A stretch of DNA of 64,000 bases from Ampelocalamus luodianensis (lineage: Eukaryota; Streptophyta; Magnoliopsida; Poales; Poaceae). Below are positions 21,432 through 32,481 of the stretch, piece by piece. The notes under the pieces are model-generated. The model ran no database searches, was not told the DNA's origin, and worked only from the letters and a program-made list of their open reading frames with translations. Every line of letters starts with the position of its first letter. Position 1 is the first letter of the stretch. The stretch is from assembly GCA_036346255.1 (NCBI GenBank), contig CM070619.1, positions 38,012,342 through 38,076,341 on the forward strand. Direction: 5' to 3'. A program made the translations under genes and the position numbers.

Positions 21432-21437
21432 TGATGA
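21432..21437 (-). repeat. Element B 5' LTR, last bases
   Basis: TGATGA (TCATCA on the minus strand) is the terminal hexamer of the 5' LTR. It is separated from the rest of the LTR (30254-31138) by element D. The bases GATGA (21433-21437) are also the left target duplication of D. Confidence 0.88.
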
Positions 21438-23823
21438 TGTAATACTCCAGAGTAGAAATCGGGAGAAAACCAAATATTTTAAATAAAAAGTATTAATTAG
21501 AATTTGATCTGGGAGAAGGATCTATTGGGAAACCGTTACTTAAACAGTTATTGGAGGGCTTAGCAGCAAATTTTGGACAGCGTGGGCCAAGGCCTCAGGC
21601 CCATGGGCATTCGGCCCATTGGTGGGAGGGAGGAGGCCGGCCTTAAGGGGGCCAAACCCTAGGATGCCCCCTCCCCTTCCCCTTTGGCCGCCCCACTTCC
21701 CCATTGGCGCCGCCTCCCCATCTCCCTTGGCTGCCTCCTTGCTCCTTGCGCCCCACCATGCCCCTGCTGCCGGCGAGGATCGCCCACCCTGCTGCCTGCT
21801 GTTGGAGGAGGAAGGTGAGGCTCTTCGCGGGGCTGTTGTTCAAGAAGGAGAAGGAGGAGGGACAAGGAGAGGATCGTCTTGAGGCTAGATCATCGTCGTC
21901 CGCGGGTCTTCAAGGGTAACGCAAGTGTTTCCCCGCTGTTTGATGAGTTTTAGTTGCGAATCCGATTAGTTGCGTTAGATCGTCTTGCTGCGGTAAACGT
22001 TCAGTTCTGTCCAGGAAGTTGTGCGACAGTTTCGCGACCTTAGAGGCAGAATCAGAGGATCCCATCTCCTAGAGTTTTGTAGGTCTTGTTCTTAGCTTTC
22101 AGTGGCCACCAAGATCACCCAAATCCGATTAACGGTCAGGAAGTTATGAATTTTTTAGTATCGCTGCTCTGTTAATCTGTCAGTTTAGAACAGTCTGTAG
22201 AAAATGGGATGAATCTGCTAGTTAAGGTCGAAATCAGAGGACCTCAATATAACGAAAAATGTAGGTAATTTCCATACCTTTGGATAGAGATAAAGAACGC
22301 AAGATTTGGACTTTCGTAGCAAAAGTTATGATGGTTTTAGTGATCTGTCCAGAGAACCCGACGTGATAATTGTTGCTCTGTAGGTTGGCTTGGTAGAGGT
22401 AGTAGTTGGCATAATCAAAAGGGCTCCCCAACTAAGTTTATTTAGGTAATTAAATTAAATTTCCAGAAAGTCTGAGAACACCTTATTTGGACCCCTGAGC
22501 GGAAAGTTATGTATTTTAGAAGTTGACTATCCGCAGTGATCACCAAAGCGATCGCTAGGAATTGGAAGATTGGAAAACGCTTGGGAGTTTAGTGAGTTCG
22601 TTTGTGTTGTACTTATGCTTTTGGTCCAGTATGTTGGACTTAGTCTGGGTTATCTTTTGTTCAGGTAGGTGCGTGATCCCGAGGGCAGCGCCTCTTTGCG
22701 CTCCACCGCTCTCGCAGTTAAGGCAAGTATTCGGGTTATAGCGTATTTTGGTTGTATGATATGATTGTTGTGATTACTTGTTGTTGCCTTGTACGAATGT
22801 TAGTGTAATGAGTTTTCCTTATATCTTGATGAATGCAAGCTATGGTTAATGTTTCCTTGAGCGTGGCTAAATCTTACATGTTGTTATGTACATGTTAAAT
22901 TCTTGGGTATGAAAGACGTGGGTATGGAGCATTTGCATGTTTCAAACGTGTTGGATACTTGGTCATGTATGCATGTTTTTATATATGATAGCGAAGTAAG
23001 GTTGCTTACACGATAATGAGAATATGATGTAATCTCGCTTATGAATATGTTATCATGGTGCATATGCATGTTGAGAGCATACAGTGCCCCGTCACGTGGT
23101 GATCAAGTACATATAGTTGAGGTCCCCGTCATGTAGATGACGGGCTTGAGGTCCCCACATTCGTGGAATGTGGGCTATGAATAAAGAGGTCCCCATCATT
23201 AAAGTGATGGGCAAAGGTCCCTATACATGTGGTGTATAGGCTTTTGGTCCCTGTGCGGAGGGCACGAGCAAGGGTATACAAATGACGGTTGTGTACCCAT
23301 GACACGGTAGAAATGCGAAAAGAGATAAAGTTGAAAAGGTGCATTGCATTGGTTGCATTCACATGAGCATGATGGCTATACTTTGGTGAATTGTTTATCT
23401 TGGATTATTGATGCTATGAATGATAACTTGCTTAGCCTTGTTGGTACTTGCTGAGTCTTTGGGCTCACTCTTGCTTTGATGTGTTTTAGGTACAACTGGC
23501 AAGACCCGCATGCATGGGAGGGAGTAGATGTTTGGATGCACGCACTACCACTCAATCTTAAGAATTACCTATGGATGGTTTGAGTTTCAGATTAACTGTA
23601 ATAATGAGAATAACAAATTTTGATTACGTTTATGAGATTATCCTGCATGCTTGAAAGAACCTGATTATGAAGATATTGATAAATGCCATGATTAATTGTT
23701 GGAACCCTTGTATAGCTGACTATACAAAGGAGGTTTTGCCAAAAATTTGTAATTGATCTTAGTTTAGTTTAGTTTAATTTAATTTTAGTAGCATTCGGGC
23801 TCAATCTTTGAAATGGGTGTTCT
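21438..23823 (+). repeat. Element D 5' LTR
   Basis: About 2,386 bp, aligned over its full length with 27897-30248. It contains a GC-rich segment at 21590-21900 and a run of stem-loops at 23089-23298. The extreme 3' end has diverged (GGGTGTTCT instead of GGGTGATACA), so the boundary is fixed from the following primer site. Confidence 0.92.
23089..23298 (+). repeat. Stem-loop array in element D 5' LTR
   Basis: Consecutive hairpins, most framed by AGGTCCC...GGGC. They are GTCAC/GTGAT (23091-23103), CCCGTCAT/ATGACGGG (23125-23144), CCCACATTC/GAATGTGGG (23154-23174), CCCATCAT/GTGATGGG (23192-23211), CCTATACA/TGTATAGG (23220-23240), a damaged CTGTGC/GGCACGAG (23250-23268) and GGGTATACA/GTGTACCC (23272-23298). 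Loops are 3-10 bases. Stem sequences differ while pairing holds. Confidence 0.8.
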
Positions 23824-23826
23824 GAT

Positions 23827-23837
23827 TGGTATCGAGC
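23827..23837 (+). promoter_or_regulatory. Element D primer-binding site
   Basis: TGGTATCGAGC resembles the initiator-Met tRNA site TGGTATCAGAGC with a base missing. It is followed by GTGTTTGAGGTCCGTGG, which recurs beside the primer site of element E (39483-39465 on the minus strand). Confidence 0.75.
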
Positions 23838-26800
23838 GTGTTTGAGGTCCGTGGTAATAGAATTTTAAACTTGACACACTATGCACGATGAGGTTGGGGT
23901 TTGGGTCAAGCATTGCATTTATGTTTCCGTTCTAACGCCTTGATCATTCTTGTTATGAATTGAATATGAATATGAATGCTTATGATTTGATTATTATGAT
24001 GGTTATGTAACTATAGTTGATGTTGAGAGGTTGAGGTCGTGGTTGTGACCCAGGCTTTACTGTGTTCCACCACCGTCGTGGAGTGGGAATAGAGAAGTGC
24101 TACCCCGGATATCTTAGTACAGGTGTGGATAGCGAGAATCTTTAGAAGGGTTGTTCTCTTCCTTGAATTTGAATTTGGTCAACTTTTATCCGATTGAGAT
24201 TGATGGGTTGCTTTGAAATTATTGGTGTGTTTCCATTGGCTTAATTTGCCCCTTAAAGCATTTATTGTTTTCCCAACTGTTGAGTTAATCTTGCGGCCGC
24301 CGAATTTGGTTAATTGTAAAGATTGGCCTTTGTGTTGGAGTTCTGTTTGTCTTATTGGAAAACATGACCCATTTATTTCACTTGATGTTTTTGGTTAATA
24401 AAGGTTTCGTTTTGCAAGTCCTTTAGTACAAGAAAGCTTTGAATCAATGTAACTCTCTTGGGTATTTCGAGTGTTGAAGTTGAATGGTTCTCTTTTATGA
24501 AAGAAAATATTAAATTCTTTAGCAATGTCTTCTTGTGGTTAAGATGGAGGTTATAAACAAAGAAATTGATGGGAATGATATGTGTTATCAAGTGAGGTCT
24601 GCGAGTGTGTGCATGATCGATCATAACTAAGATCCTTCAAAGGAAAGCTCATAAATTTGAAAGTGTCTTGTAGTAGTTCTTGATGAGCCGTGGTTAAGAG
24701 TACAACTATACCTAATTGTAAACCGTAGAGTTAACAAGAAGTGTGGAACATTGATGAATTGAGTTGATCATTAAGAGTGATACATTTGGTAAACTTCTTT
24801 GGTAAATTGGATCAACGGATCGCAATGGATTAACCTAACCGCTTGGGATGGTTAAGTACAAAAGGAGTTAGATTATTGTGTTAGTGGATATTAATCTTGG
24901 AGTAACCCTTGGTGGATGTTTAGTGATTGTATGTAATTGTTAGGTGCAATTATTGACTATTAAAGTTTGGTGTTGAGCTTTACTAAGAGAAAATTGATGG
25001 GATTTAATAGATGAACAATAATTACATGATGGTAGAACTATCGGATAATAGTATGTCATTGATGGAAGGACTTTGGAATAACCTTTTAAATTGTGTAGTT
25101 AGTTCCCTCTAAAATAAAGTGGTTGTTGTAGTGAGGGTGTAAGAATCTGGTATGCACTCATTTGAGGATGAGATGATAAAAGGGGTATGTAACATTTTGG
25201 TGAGCCTTGGTGGCTTATAAGGGAAGAGTTGAGGATAACGAATCTTGTTAAGAGTGAATTATTCTTGGTGTTGATAAGACTGTCCACAAGAGATTGTGAC
25301 GCGTCGGAGTGGTGATGATTCTTCTAGAAAATAATAATAATAATAAGTCGATTGCTTTTCGTAGTATCGGATAAATGAAATGTTTGGAGTTTGACATTCT
25401 TGATCCTTTGGTTGTTCATGATTTATGTCGTAGATGATATTAGTTTGACCAATGAGGCGTATTGGAAGGTTCTATTTAGTTCTTAAGTGATTAATGTGAT
25501 TTGGTTTTAAAGGTACTACTGTTTGGGTTGACAAGTAATGATGTAATCAAAGAAAATCGCTTTAATTGTTGACGGAAAATGAGTACCATAAGCATTTGAG
25601 GTTGGGGTTGAGAATTGTAATTTGCAACCTTTACTGCGTTCTATGACTTAAGAGTTTCTTGGGTTTCCTTAGCAATGTTTATTATGATTTATGGAGGTTT
25701 GAAAATTCCTTCTTGTGGGACATGTGCCCACAATCGTGGACTTGTGTTTTGTTTTTGTTTTGAGATCATTGCTATTTGATTGTTACTCTTGGTCTCGTGC
25801 TCATTCCGACGAGCAAAGTTTGCTTGTGTGTTGAACCTTGTATTTGTTGTTTCGCCTTTTTGAGAAAGGATTTAACCTACTTGTGTTGCCAAGTCTAATA
25901 GAGAGTATTATGGTGATCGGTTGGAGGTGGACAAGTATATGGTAGTGGTGAGATTTTGGGAACCAGTCTATGTGAAGAAACAAGAGAAGGTGTATTGGTT
26001 TTGACCTATAACTTCTTTGAGAGAATTTTATGGAATGACTGTCATTGGGAAACAACTGATTAGTGTTTCGACTAGTGGAACCTAAGGCGAATTATGATCC
26101 AGTAACCTTTGTCGATGTTAGAATATTGGGATTAACGAAATTATGGACTCTTGATAAACTTATCAGAGTATCGCAATTGGATATTTAATATGATTGTGCA
26201 GGAGAGTTTTGATGGTGAAGGTTAATGAGAGTAGCGGTGTGGAGAAACCTAAGCGTTGTGCTAATTAATGGGATAGCAGGAATAGTTGAGTATTGTCAAG
26301 CGTGACTTGGTCTCAGTGAGTAACCCTATAGGAGTTAGATTATCTCTAAGGATAACTTGGTCAAGAATTTATATATTCAGTTATTGACGTTAGTGATTGA
26401 GTATGTTTGAATCCTGATCAATCAGTTAGGGTATTGTGAGTGGGTATATTGTGGTCAAGTAGCTGCATGTGATTGGTGTATGTTAGAGAATGTCTAAGAT
26501 TGGTAAGATGAATCGCCTTAGGCGGTTACTTGATTAGTAAGGAATGTTGACATTAATGAACTGAGATTATTGTTGAGCTGTGTGAAAGTTTGGTCATCAG
26601 ATTTGAGGGTTACATATCAAGTATAACGAACAATCATTGTAAGAGTCGTAGAGGCTGATTTGGGCTTTGCATTTTTTTATGCTAGCATCTTGGTTCCCAG
26701 GATTAGGTTCCAAGAGTTATGGTGATCTCTGAAAGCAGTAAATGAGAGTGAATGTGGGAGTTTCAAGTTGTTTATCTTTAAAAGTATGAGGGATGTGATG

Positions 26801-27880
26801 GTAGGTGAAACCTACAAGGAATTGCGTTGGGAATTGTCTTGTCAAAGTATTCATTTGGTAGAAAGGTTAGCTAGAGTGTGATATTGTGGATTAGAAGAGT
26901 CTCCCAGTATAAGTGTGGATTTTGTGTTCGGTTGAACATAGCTTTGAGGTTGCCACTTTAAGAGAATTGAGTTAATGTGTCATACGATGATTTGGGATCC
27001 TATGGAGTAAGAGAAAGTTAAATTCTTAAAGAAAGTTTGTGAAAAGATTGTGGAAAGGGTGTGATTTTGGTTAGTGAGATATTTTCGTAGTTTTTGTTTG
27101 AACTTGTGTTTATGACTGATGTCAATTTCTAATTGAGTTAGTTCTTGTCAGTAAGTGTGAATCTTTCAATCTGGTTATTCGAGTGTTTCGTTTTTGTCTT
27201 GTGTGGCATTTATTTCTAAACTACCTATTTGAAAAGTGGAAAAGTTTTCATGTTAAATCCATTGATTTTGGATTGAGATCTTCTAAGTGAAGATGGTTTT
27301 GAGTTGGTTGCGTTATAACTCCTTTGTTTTCGCTGAATCCTTGGGTAAGTGAGTTGGTAGGCGGGATCTTTGCGCGTCCCTTGTTAAAGGAGATGCTACT
27401 TTCAATGTTAGAGTGATTAGCTGGGAGTTGGAACACGAGTTTTGTGTGTTTTGGTGCAGACGGTGTAAGTTTAATCAAAGGTGTGTTGGTTATGTTTCGA
27501 TAGTTACGGATTTGTAGAATGGTATATCGCTAGGACCGTCTCGAGTACATGCGTGAGTACTAAATGTCTTGTATATTTGGTGATGAGAGAGTACATGAGA
27601 GGTCCAAGCTTGAGTTTTGGTTAGAGCTGTTGCCAACGAGTAAGACCTTACCTTTGAGCCGTGTGTTGAGTGTACTGTAAAGGTCGAGACTAGTGTTGAG
27701 GTGGAAGACCTTAGTATCCGTCAAGGTGTTGTGAGCCCATAAGTCCAAGAGGGAAGCGACTTGTGAATTGGAGTCTCACTTGCGCACACTATCCTGGAGT
27801 TATTCAGAGATTGTGGGAATGTTGGTAAGCTTTGCTGTGATTATACCTTGGCGTAGCGTTGTTAGAATCGGGACGAATTC
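23838..27880 (+). pseudogene. Element D degenerate internal region
   Basis: About 4 kb without intact coding. The only convincing trace is near the end. At 27690-27810 one frame reads KTLVSVKVL, a TGA stop (27732-27734, where Trp is expected), then AHKSKREATCELESHLRT. This matches the chromodomain C-terminus of Tekay-type polyproteins; compare KEATQELE in element E. A weaker trace, NEYHKHLRLGLR at about 25575, may be reverse transcriptase. Gag and protease are not recognisable. I call it a decayed polyprotein and not a purpose-built non-coding interior, with moderate certainty. Confidence 0.6.
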
Positions 27881-27896
27881 GGTTTAAGGGGTAGAA
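27880..27896 (+). promoter_or_regulatory. Element D polypurine tract
   Basis: GGTTTAAGGGGTAGAA lies directly before the right LTR (TGTAATACTC). It is the usual plus-strand primer position and is kept although the coding interior is not. Confidence 0.75.
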
Positions 27897-30248
27897 TGTA
27901 ATACTCGGAGTAGAAATCGGAGAAAACCAAATATTTTAAATAAAAAGTATTAATTAGAATTTGATGCGGGAGAAGGATCTATTGGGAAACCGTTACTTAA
28001 ACAGTTATTGGAGGGCTTAGCAAAGAAATTTTGGACAGCGTGGGCCAAGGCCTCGTGCCCATGGGCATTCGGCCCATTGGTGGAGAGAGGAGGCGGCCTT
28101 AAGGGGCCAAACCCTAGGATGCCCCTCCTCCCCTTTGGCCGCCCACTTCCCCATTGGCCGCCTCCCCATCTCCCTTGGCTGCCTCCTTGCTCCTTGCGCC
28201 CCACCATGCCCCTGTTGCGGCGAGGATCGCCCACCCTGCTGCCTGCTGTTGGAGGAGGAAGGTGAGGCTCTTCGCGGGCTGTTGTTCAAGAAGGAGAAGG
28301 AGGAGGGACAAGGAGAGGATCGTCTTCGAGGCTAGATCATCATCGTCCCGCTGGTCTTCAAGGGTAATGAAGTGTTTCCCCGCTGTTTGATGAGTTTTAG
28401 TTGCGAATCCGATTAGTTGCGTTAGATCGCCTTGCTGCGGTAAACGTTCAGTTCTGTCCAGGAAGTTGTGCGACGGTTTTCGCGACCTTAGATGCAGAAT
28501 CAGAGGATCCCATCTCCTAGAGTTTTTAGGTCTTGTTCTTAGCTTTCAGTGGCCACCAAGATCACCCAAATCCGATTAACGGTCAGGAAGTTATGAATTT
28601 TTTAGTATCGCTACTCTGTTAATCTGTCAGTTTAGAACAGTCTGTAGAAAATGGGATGAATCTGCTAGTTAAGGTCGAAATCAGAGGACCTCAATATAAC
28701 GAAAAATGTAGGTAATTTCCATACCTTTGGATAGAGATAAAGAACGCAAGATTTGGACTTTCGTAGCAAAAGTTATGATGGTTTTAGTGATCTGTCCAGA
28801 GAACCCGACGTGATAATTGTTGCTCTGTAGGTTGGCTTGGTAGAGGTAGTAGTTGGCATAATCAAAAGGGATCCCCAACTAAGTTTATTTAGGTAATTAA
28901 ATTAACTTTCCAGAAAGTCTGAGAACACCTTATTTGGACCCCTGAGCGGAAAGTTATGTATTTTAGAAGTTGACTATCCGCAGTGATCACCAAAGCGATC
29001 GCTAGGAATTGGAAGATTGGAAAACGCTTGGGAGTTTAGCGAGTTCGTTTGTGTTGTAATTATGCTTTTGGTCCAGTATGTTGGACTTAGTCTGGGTTAT
29101 ATTTTGTTCAGGTAGGAGCGTGATCCCAGGGCGCCCTCTCTTTGCGTCCACCGCTCGCGCAGTTAAGGCAAGTATTCGGGTTATAGCGTATTTTCGGTTG
29201 TATGATATGATTGTTGTGATTGCTTGTTGTTGCCTTGTACGAATGTTAGTGTAATGAGTTTTCCTTATATATTGATGAATGCAAGCTATGGTTAATGTTT
29301 CCCTTGAGCGTGGCTAAATCTTACATGTTGTTATGTACATGTTAAATTCTTGGGTATGAAAGACGTGGGTATGGAGCATTTGCATGTTTCAAATGTGTTG
29401 GATACTTGGTCATGTATGCATGTTTTTGATATATGATAGCGAAGTAAGGTTGCTTACACGATAATGAGGATATGATGTAATCCTGCTTATGAATATGTTA
29501 TCATGGTGCATATGCATGTTGAGAGCATACAGGTGCCCTGGTCACGTGGTGATCAAGTACATATAGTTGAGGTCCCCGTCATGTAGATGACGGGCTTGAG
29601 GTCCCCACATTCGTGGAATGTGGGCTATGAATAAAAGAGGTCCCCATCATTAAAGTGATGGGCAAAGGTCCCTATACATGTGGTGTATAGGCTTTTGGTC
29701 CCTGTGCCAGAGGGCACAGGCAAGGGTATACAGCGACGGTTGTGTACCCCGCATTACCGGTAAAATGCGAAAAGAGATAAAGTTGAAAAGGTGCATTGCA
29801 TTGGTTGCATTCACATGAGCATGAAGGCTATACTTTGGTGCATTGTTTATCTTGGATTATTGATGCTATGAATGATAACTTGCTTAGCCTTGTTGGTACT
29901 TGCTGAGTCTTTGGGCTCACTCTTGCTTTGATGTGTTTTAGGTACAACTGGCAAGACCCGCATGCATGGGAGGGAGTAGATGTTTGGATGCACGCACTAC
30001 CACTCAATCTTAAGAATTACCTATGGATGAGAATAGCAAATTTTGATTACGTTTATGAGATTATCCTGCATGCTTGAAAGAACCTGATTATGAAGATATT
30101 GATAAATGCCATGATTAATTGTTGGAACCCTTGTATAGCTGACTATACAAAGGAGGTTTTGCCGAAAATTTGTAATTGATCTTAGTTTAGTTTAGTTTAA
30201 TTTAATTTTAGTAGCATTCCAGGCTCAATGCTGAGCTGGGGTGATACA
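27897..30248 (+). repeat. Element D 3' LTR
   Basis: 2,352 bp, starting TGTAATACTCGG and ending GGGGTGATACA. It differs from the 5' LTR by scattered substitutions and many one- or two-base indels, plus a gap of about 27 bases near 30026. Its stem-loop array (29531-29769) is better preserved than in the 5' LTR. Confidence 0.93.
29531..29769 (+). repeat. Stem-loop array in element D 3' LTR
   Basis: About eight successive hairpins in 240 bases. They include perfect CCTGTGCC/GGCACAGG (29701-29720, loop AGAG), GGGTATACA/TGTGTACCC (29724-29749) and CGCATT/AATGCG (29750-29769), as well as the five shared with the 5' LTR. The constant element between stems is AGGTCCC at the 5' side and GGGC at the 3' side. 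Confidence 0.82.
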
Positions 30249-30253
30249 GATGA

Positions 30254-31138
30254 GACTACGGCGGCCCGATCTTCCGATAGGTTCGATTGATTTCGTCGTG
30301 AGGACGTTGACGCTTTGAGGCTTTCGACCAGCAGATCGTCACCTCGTAATTCGCTACACCCACAAGACTGTCGTTATCGACCACGCTCGCACGTGATCGA
30401 CCTTACCACGAGGGTTATGGTTCCTACAAGCAATCGAAGCAACTCACAAGAATAGGATAGATGCAATCTGAATTGTATTGCGAATATGAATGTAGTTCAC
30501 AAAGTGGGGTTCCTCAAACCGATAAACGGCGAAACTGCAAAGTGGCAGAATAATTCTAAGAAAAACCCAACCCTAAACTGTGGCGGCTATTATATATATA
30601 TAGGGGGGACGTGAGGGGGTTGACCTAGGGTTGTGCGACCATGGGGAGAGGCGTACACAACCTAGGCTTTGACCCCCGACACGCTTACAAAGCCTTATTA
30701 GGCCCAAAACGGTGTCGCAGCACCTAATGACTGGTCGAAGAGCGTGAGACCTAGTCGTAGCACTGGCTGGTCTGGTCGTAGCGCTGACGAACCTAGTCAA
30801 GGAGCTTGAGACCTGGTCGTAGCGCAGGTTGGTCTGGTCGTAGCGGTGGCGCACCTAGTCGAGGAGCTTGAGACCTGGTCGTAGCGCTGGCAGGACTGGT
30901 CGCAGGGCTTGTAGACCTGGTCGTAGAGCTTGGGGATCCAGTATTCCTAAGTAACAAAATATCACAATTATTAGGTAGTATACCATTCTGTATAGATAAA
31001 TTATTAGCACCTAGAAACGAGCTGACCTCATAATTTAAGTGACGTGCACGAGCTCTAGTCATAGGTCCTTGTAGTTTAGCAACTGGATCTGGAGGATTTT
31101 GTGTAGGGCGTGTATCCGAAGGAGTGATGTCCTCATCA
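30254..31138 (-). repeat. Element B 5' LTR, main part
   Basis: Read on the minus strand it starts TGATGAGGACATCAC at 31138. It carries the polyprotein tail codons, short CTGGTCGTAGCG-type repeats (about 30730-30930), a TATA box (30602-30591) and downstream R/U5 sequence to 30254. It is 885 bp plus the 6 bp left of element D. GCATA at 31139-31143 is the right target duplication. Confidence 0.92.
30591..30602 (-). promoter_or_regulatory. TATA box of element B 5' LTR
   Basis: The minus strand reads TATATATATATA within CCCCCC-TATATATATATAA. The other LTR has CTATATATAA at the same place (8084-8075). It is the likely promoter for the CRM transcript. Confidence 0.65.
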
Positions 31139-32481
31139 GCATAAGCAGTGGTTCTTTTGATTCTTATTGTCTTCTACTTAGTTTTGTAATAGAGATTTAC
31201 CTCTGTCATCTGTTGTCGGTCAAACCGATAACTTTTGAAATTTTGACAGTTTCTATAATCTGACTGATTAGGGTTAGTCTAGGGTATTATCTACTCTAAA
31301 GATTAGGTTAAGCTTTAATTTATAATCTTTTACTTGGTACACTTTCACTTAAACTAAAATCTACATCGCCTGCTTTTCAATTCTTTTAGAATCAAAATCA
31401 GAACTTTAACCTAAACCCTATTTTCTGTCAATTGAAGGCAGTAGAAGGTAATATGGGTTATTATCTTTATTGGGGTAGATATAACTTAAGCATGCTATTA
31501 ATCGTGCATTCCCATATTGATCATACATTTTTCTTTCATCCTGTACTTATGGTCAGCTCTTGTATTTATTGGATTTTATTGTTTCTTTTAGAATCTGGTT
31601 CTTCTGAAGCATTTGATTCTATTTCTGAGCAACCAGAGCCTGCACAAGAAGTATATTACTATCAAGGTAAGCATCCTCTCTGCATCATGTTGATCCCAAA
31701 GTTTTATACAATAGATTTTCAAAATACAGTGACAACTGTTGCATGCTAATTTTCTGAAAATACAATTATGATCTGTTAGTAGGTAGTTATGACCTAACAT
31801 TGTGGATTACCTTAAATCTAACCATACACTCAAACTTAGAGTAGTGCTGTATACTACAACATTTAATTTCAGAATTTGCTTAGCCATGCAGTCCATAGAA
31901 CGTTAGAGTTTGACAAGATTATCTTGTCAAACATGGGAGCAACAAATGAATTTCAGTCATTTTAACTCTTTGTCCAGTTTCTTTAAATCAGAACTGAATT
32001 TTAAATTTCAATTGATCTGGACAAGAGGATGCTAGTGGTGGTGACTTCGTACGAGATTGGGAAATGTGGTGGACTTGTTCGACCAATTAAGGACCGAACT
32101 CGACTATTCAATTCAAGTCCCCACGCATTTCCACACGGTGTATGGGCGCTGTTTGGTTAAGTAAAGAGTTAATGCTATTGAGTTGGAAACAGGGGAGTAA
32201 GGACATGTGTATTGATCTTGTATGGCATAGATGCTTAGGTCTTCGGGTTGTGTCTTATGCCATGTGAGTTTTATATCAGTATCAGATGTTCTTAGGAAGG
32301 TGAGGGCGTATATGTGTTCTATCACATGTACGTACCTTAAAGATACCGATTGCAATCTAGTATGTGTAGCGAACACAACCTGTATTTCTTTTGATTGGGA
32401 CGGCATTCCTGACGCAACATGTGTGCCCCGGTTAAGCAGATGCTATCAGTCGTTGTTTGAGCGAGATCAGTTCATACATGG
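31139..32481 (+). repeat. Element A 5' LTR, part 2
   Basis: Aligns with about 50723-52064 of the 3' LTR, from GCATAAGCAGTGGTTCTTTT to GAGCGAGATCAGTTCATACATGG. The first five bases duplicate 7728-7732 and the last five, CATGG, are the left duplication of element E. Small frames are not conserved between LTR copies. Confidence 0.9.

Larger units (their letters stand above)
21438..30248 (+). mobile_element. Element D: LTR retrotransposon with eroded interior
   Basis: LTRs are 21438-23823 and 27897-30248, starting TGTAATACTC. The right one ends GGGGTGATACA. Target duplications are GATGA (21433-21437 and 30249-30253). A primer site (23827) and a polypurine tract (about 27880) are in place. The 4.07-kb internal region has no frame longer than about 85 codons, but a chromodomain-like C-terminus is still readable near 27690-27810. 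The LTRs look far more alike than the state of the interior would suggest. D therefore probably moved recently using proteins from a relative. Confidence 0.92.
7733..31138 (-). mobile_element. Element B: CRM-like centromeric retrotransposon with two nested insertions
   Basis: The element is bounded by TGATGA at 7733 and TCATCA at 31138 and flanked by identical 5-bp duplications GCATA (7728-7732, 31139-31143). On the minus strand the order is: 5' LTR (31138-30254 plus 21437-21432), primer site for initiator-Met tRNA (21430-21419), leader, gag, protease, reverse transcriptase, RNase H, integrase, polypurine tract (15533-15521) and 3' LTR (15520-15210 plus 8303-7733). The pol frame reads through the polypurine tract into the 3' LTR, and the integrase C-terminus has the LRKDRFPALRKSKLMPRADG and GPVTRARARHLNYEVSSFL motifs. 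Both are hallmarks of the CRM lineage of chromoviruses, which targets grass centromeres. Elements F and D interrupt its LTRs. Confidence 0.92.

Noticed and set aside
23838..27880. Large retrotransposon derivative with purpose-built non-coding interior
   Set aside because: A chromodomain tail is still readable near 27690-27810, so decay of a former polyprotein is the simpler view, although trans-mobilisation remains likely.
29531..29769. CRISPR-like look of regular AGGTCCC...GGGC units
   Set aside because: Units are hairpins of variable spacing with no constant repeat of 23-47 bases and no spacers. It is in a plant LTR, present in both LTR copies.
30573..31062. Minus-strand frames with PSSTTRSTSPATS-type repeats as an independent protein
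   Set aside because: They are the LTR-encoded tail of the CRM polyprotein and its short repeats, duplicated at 15210-15520.
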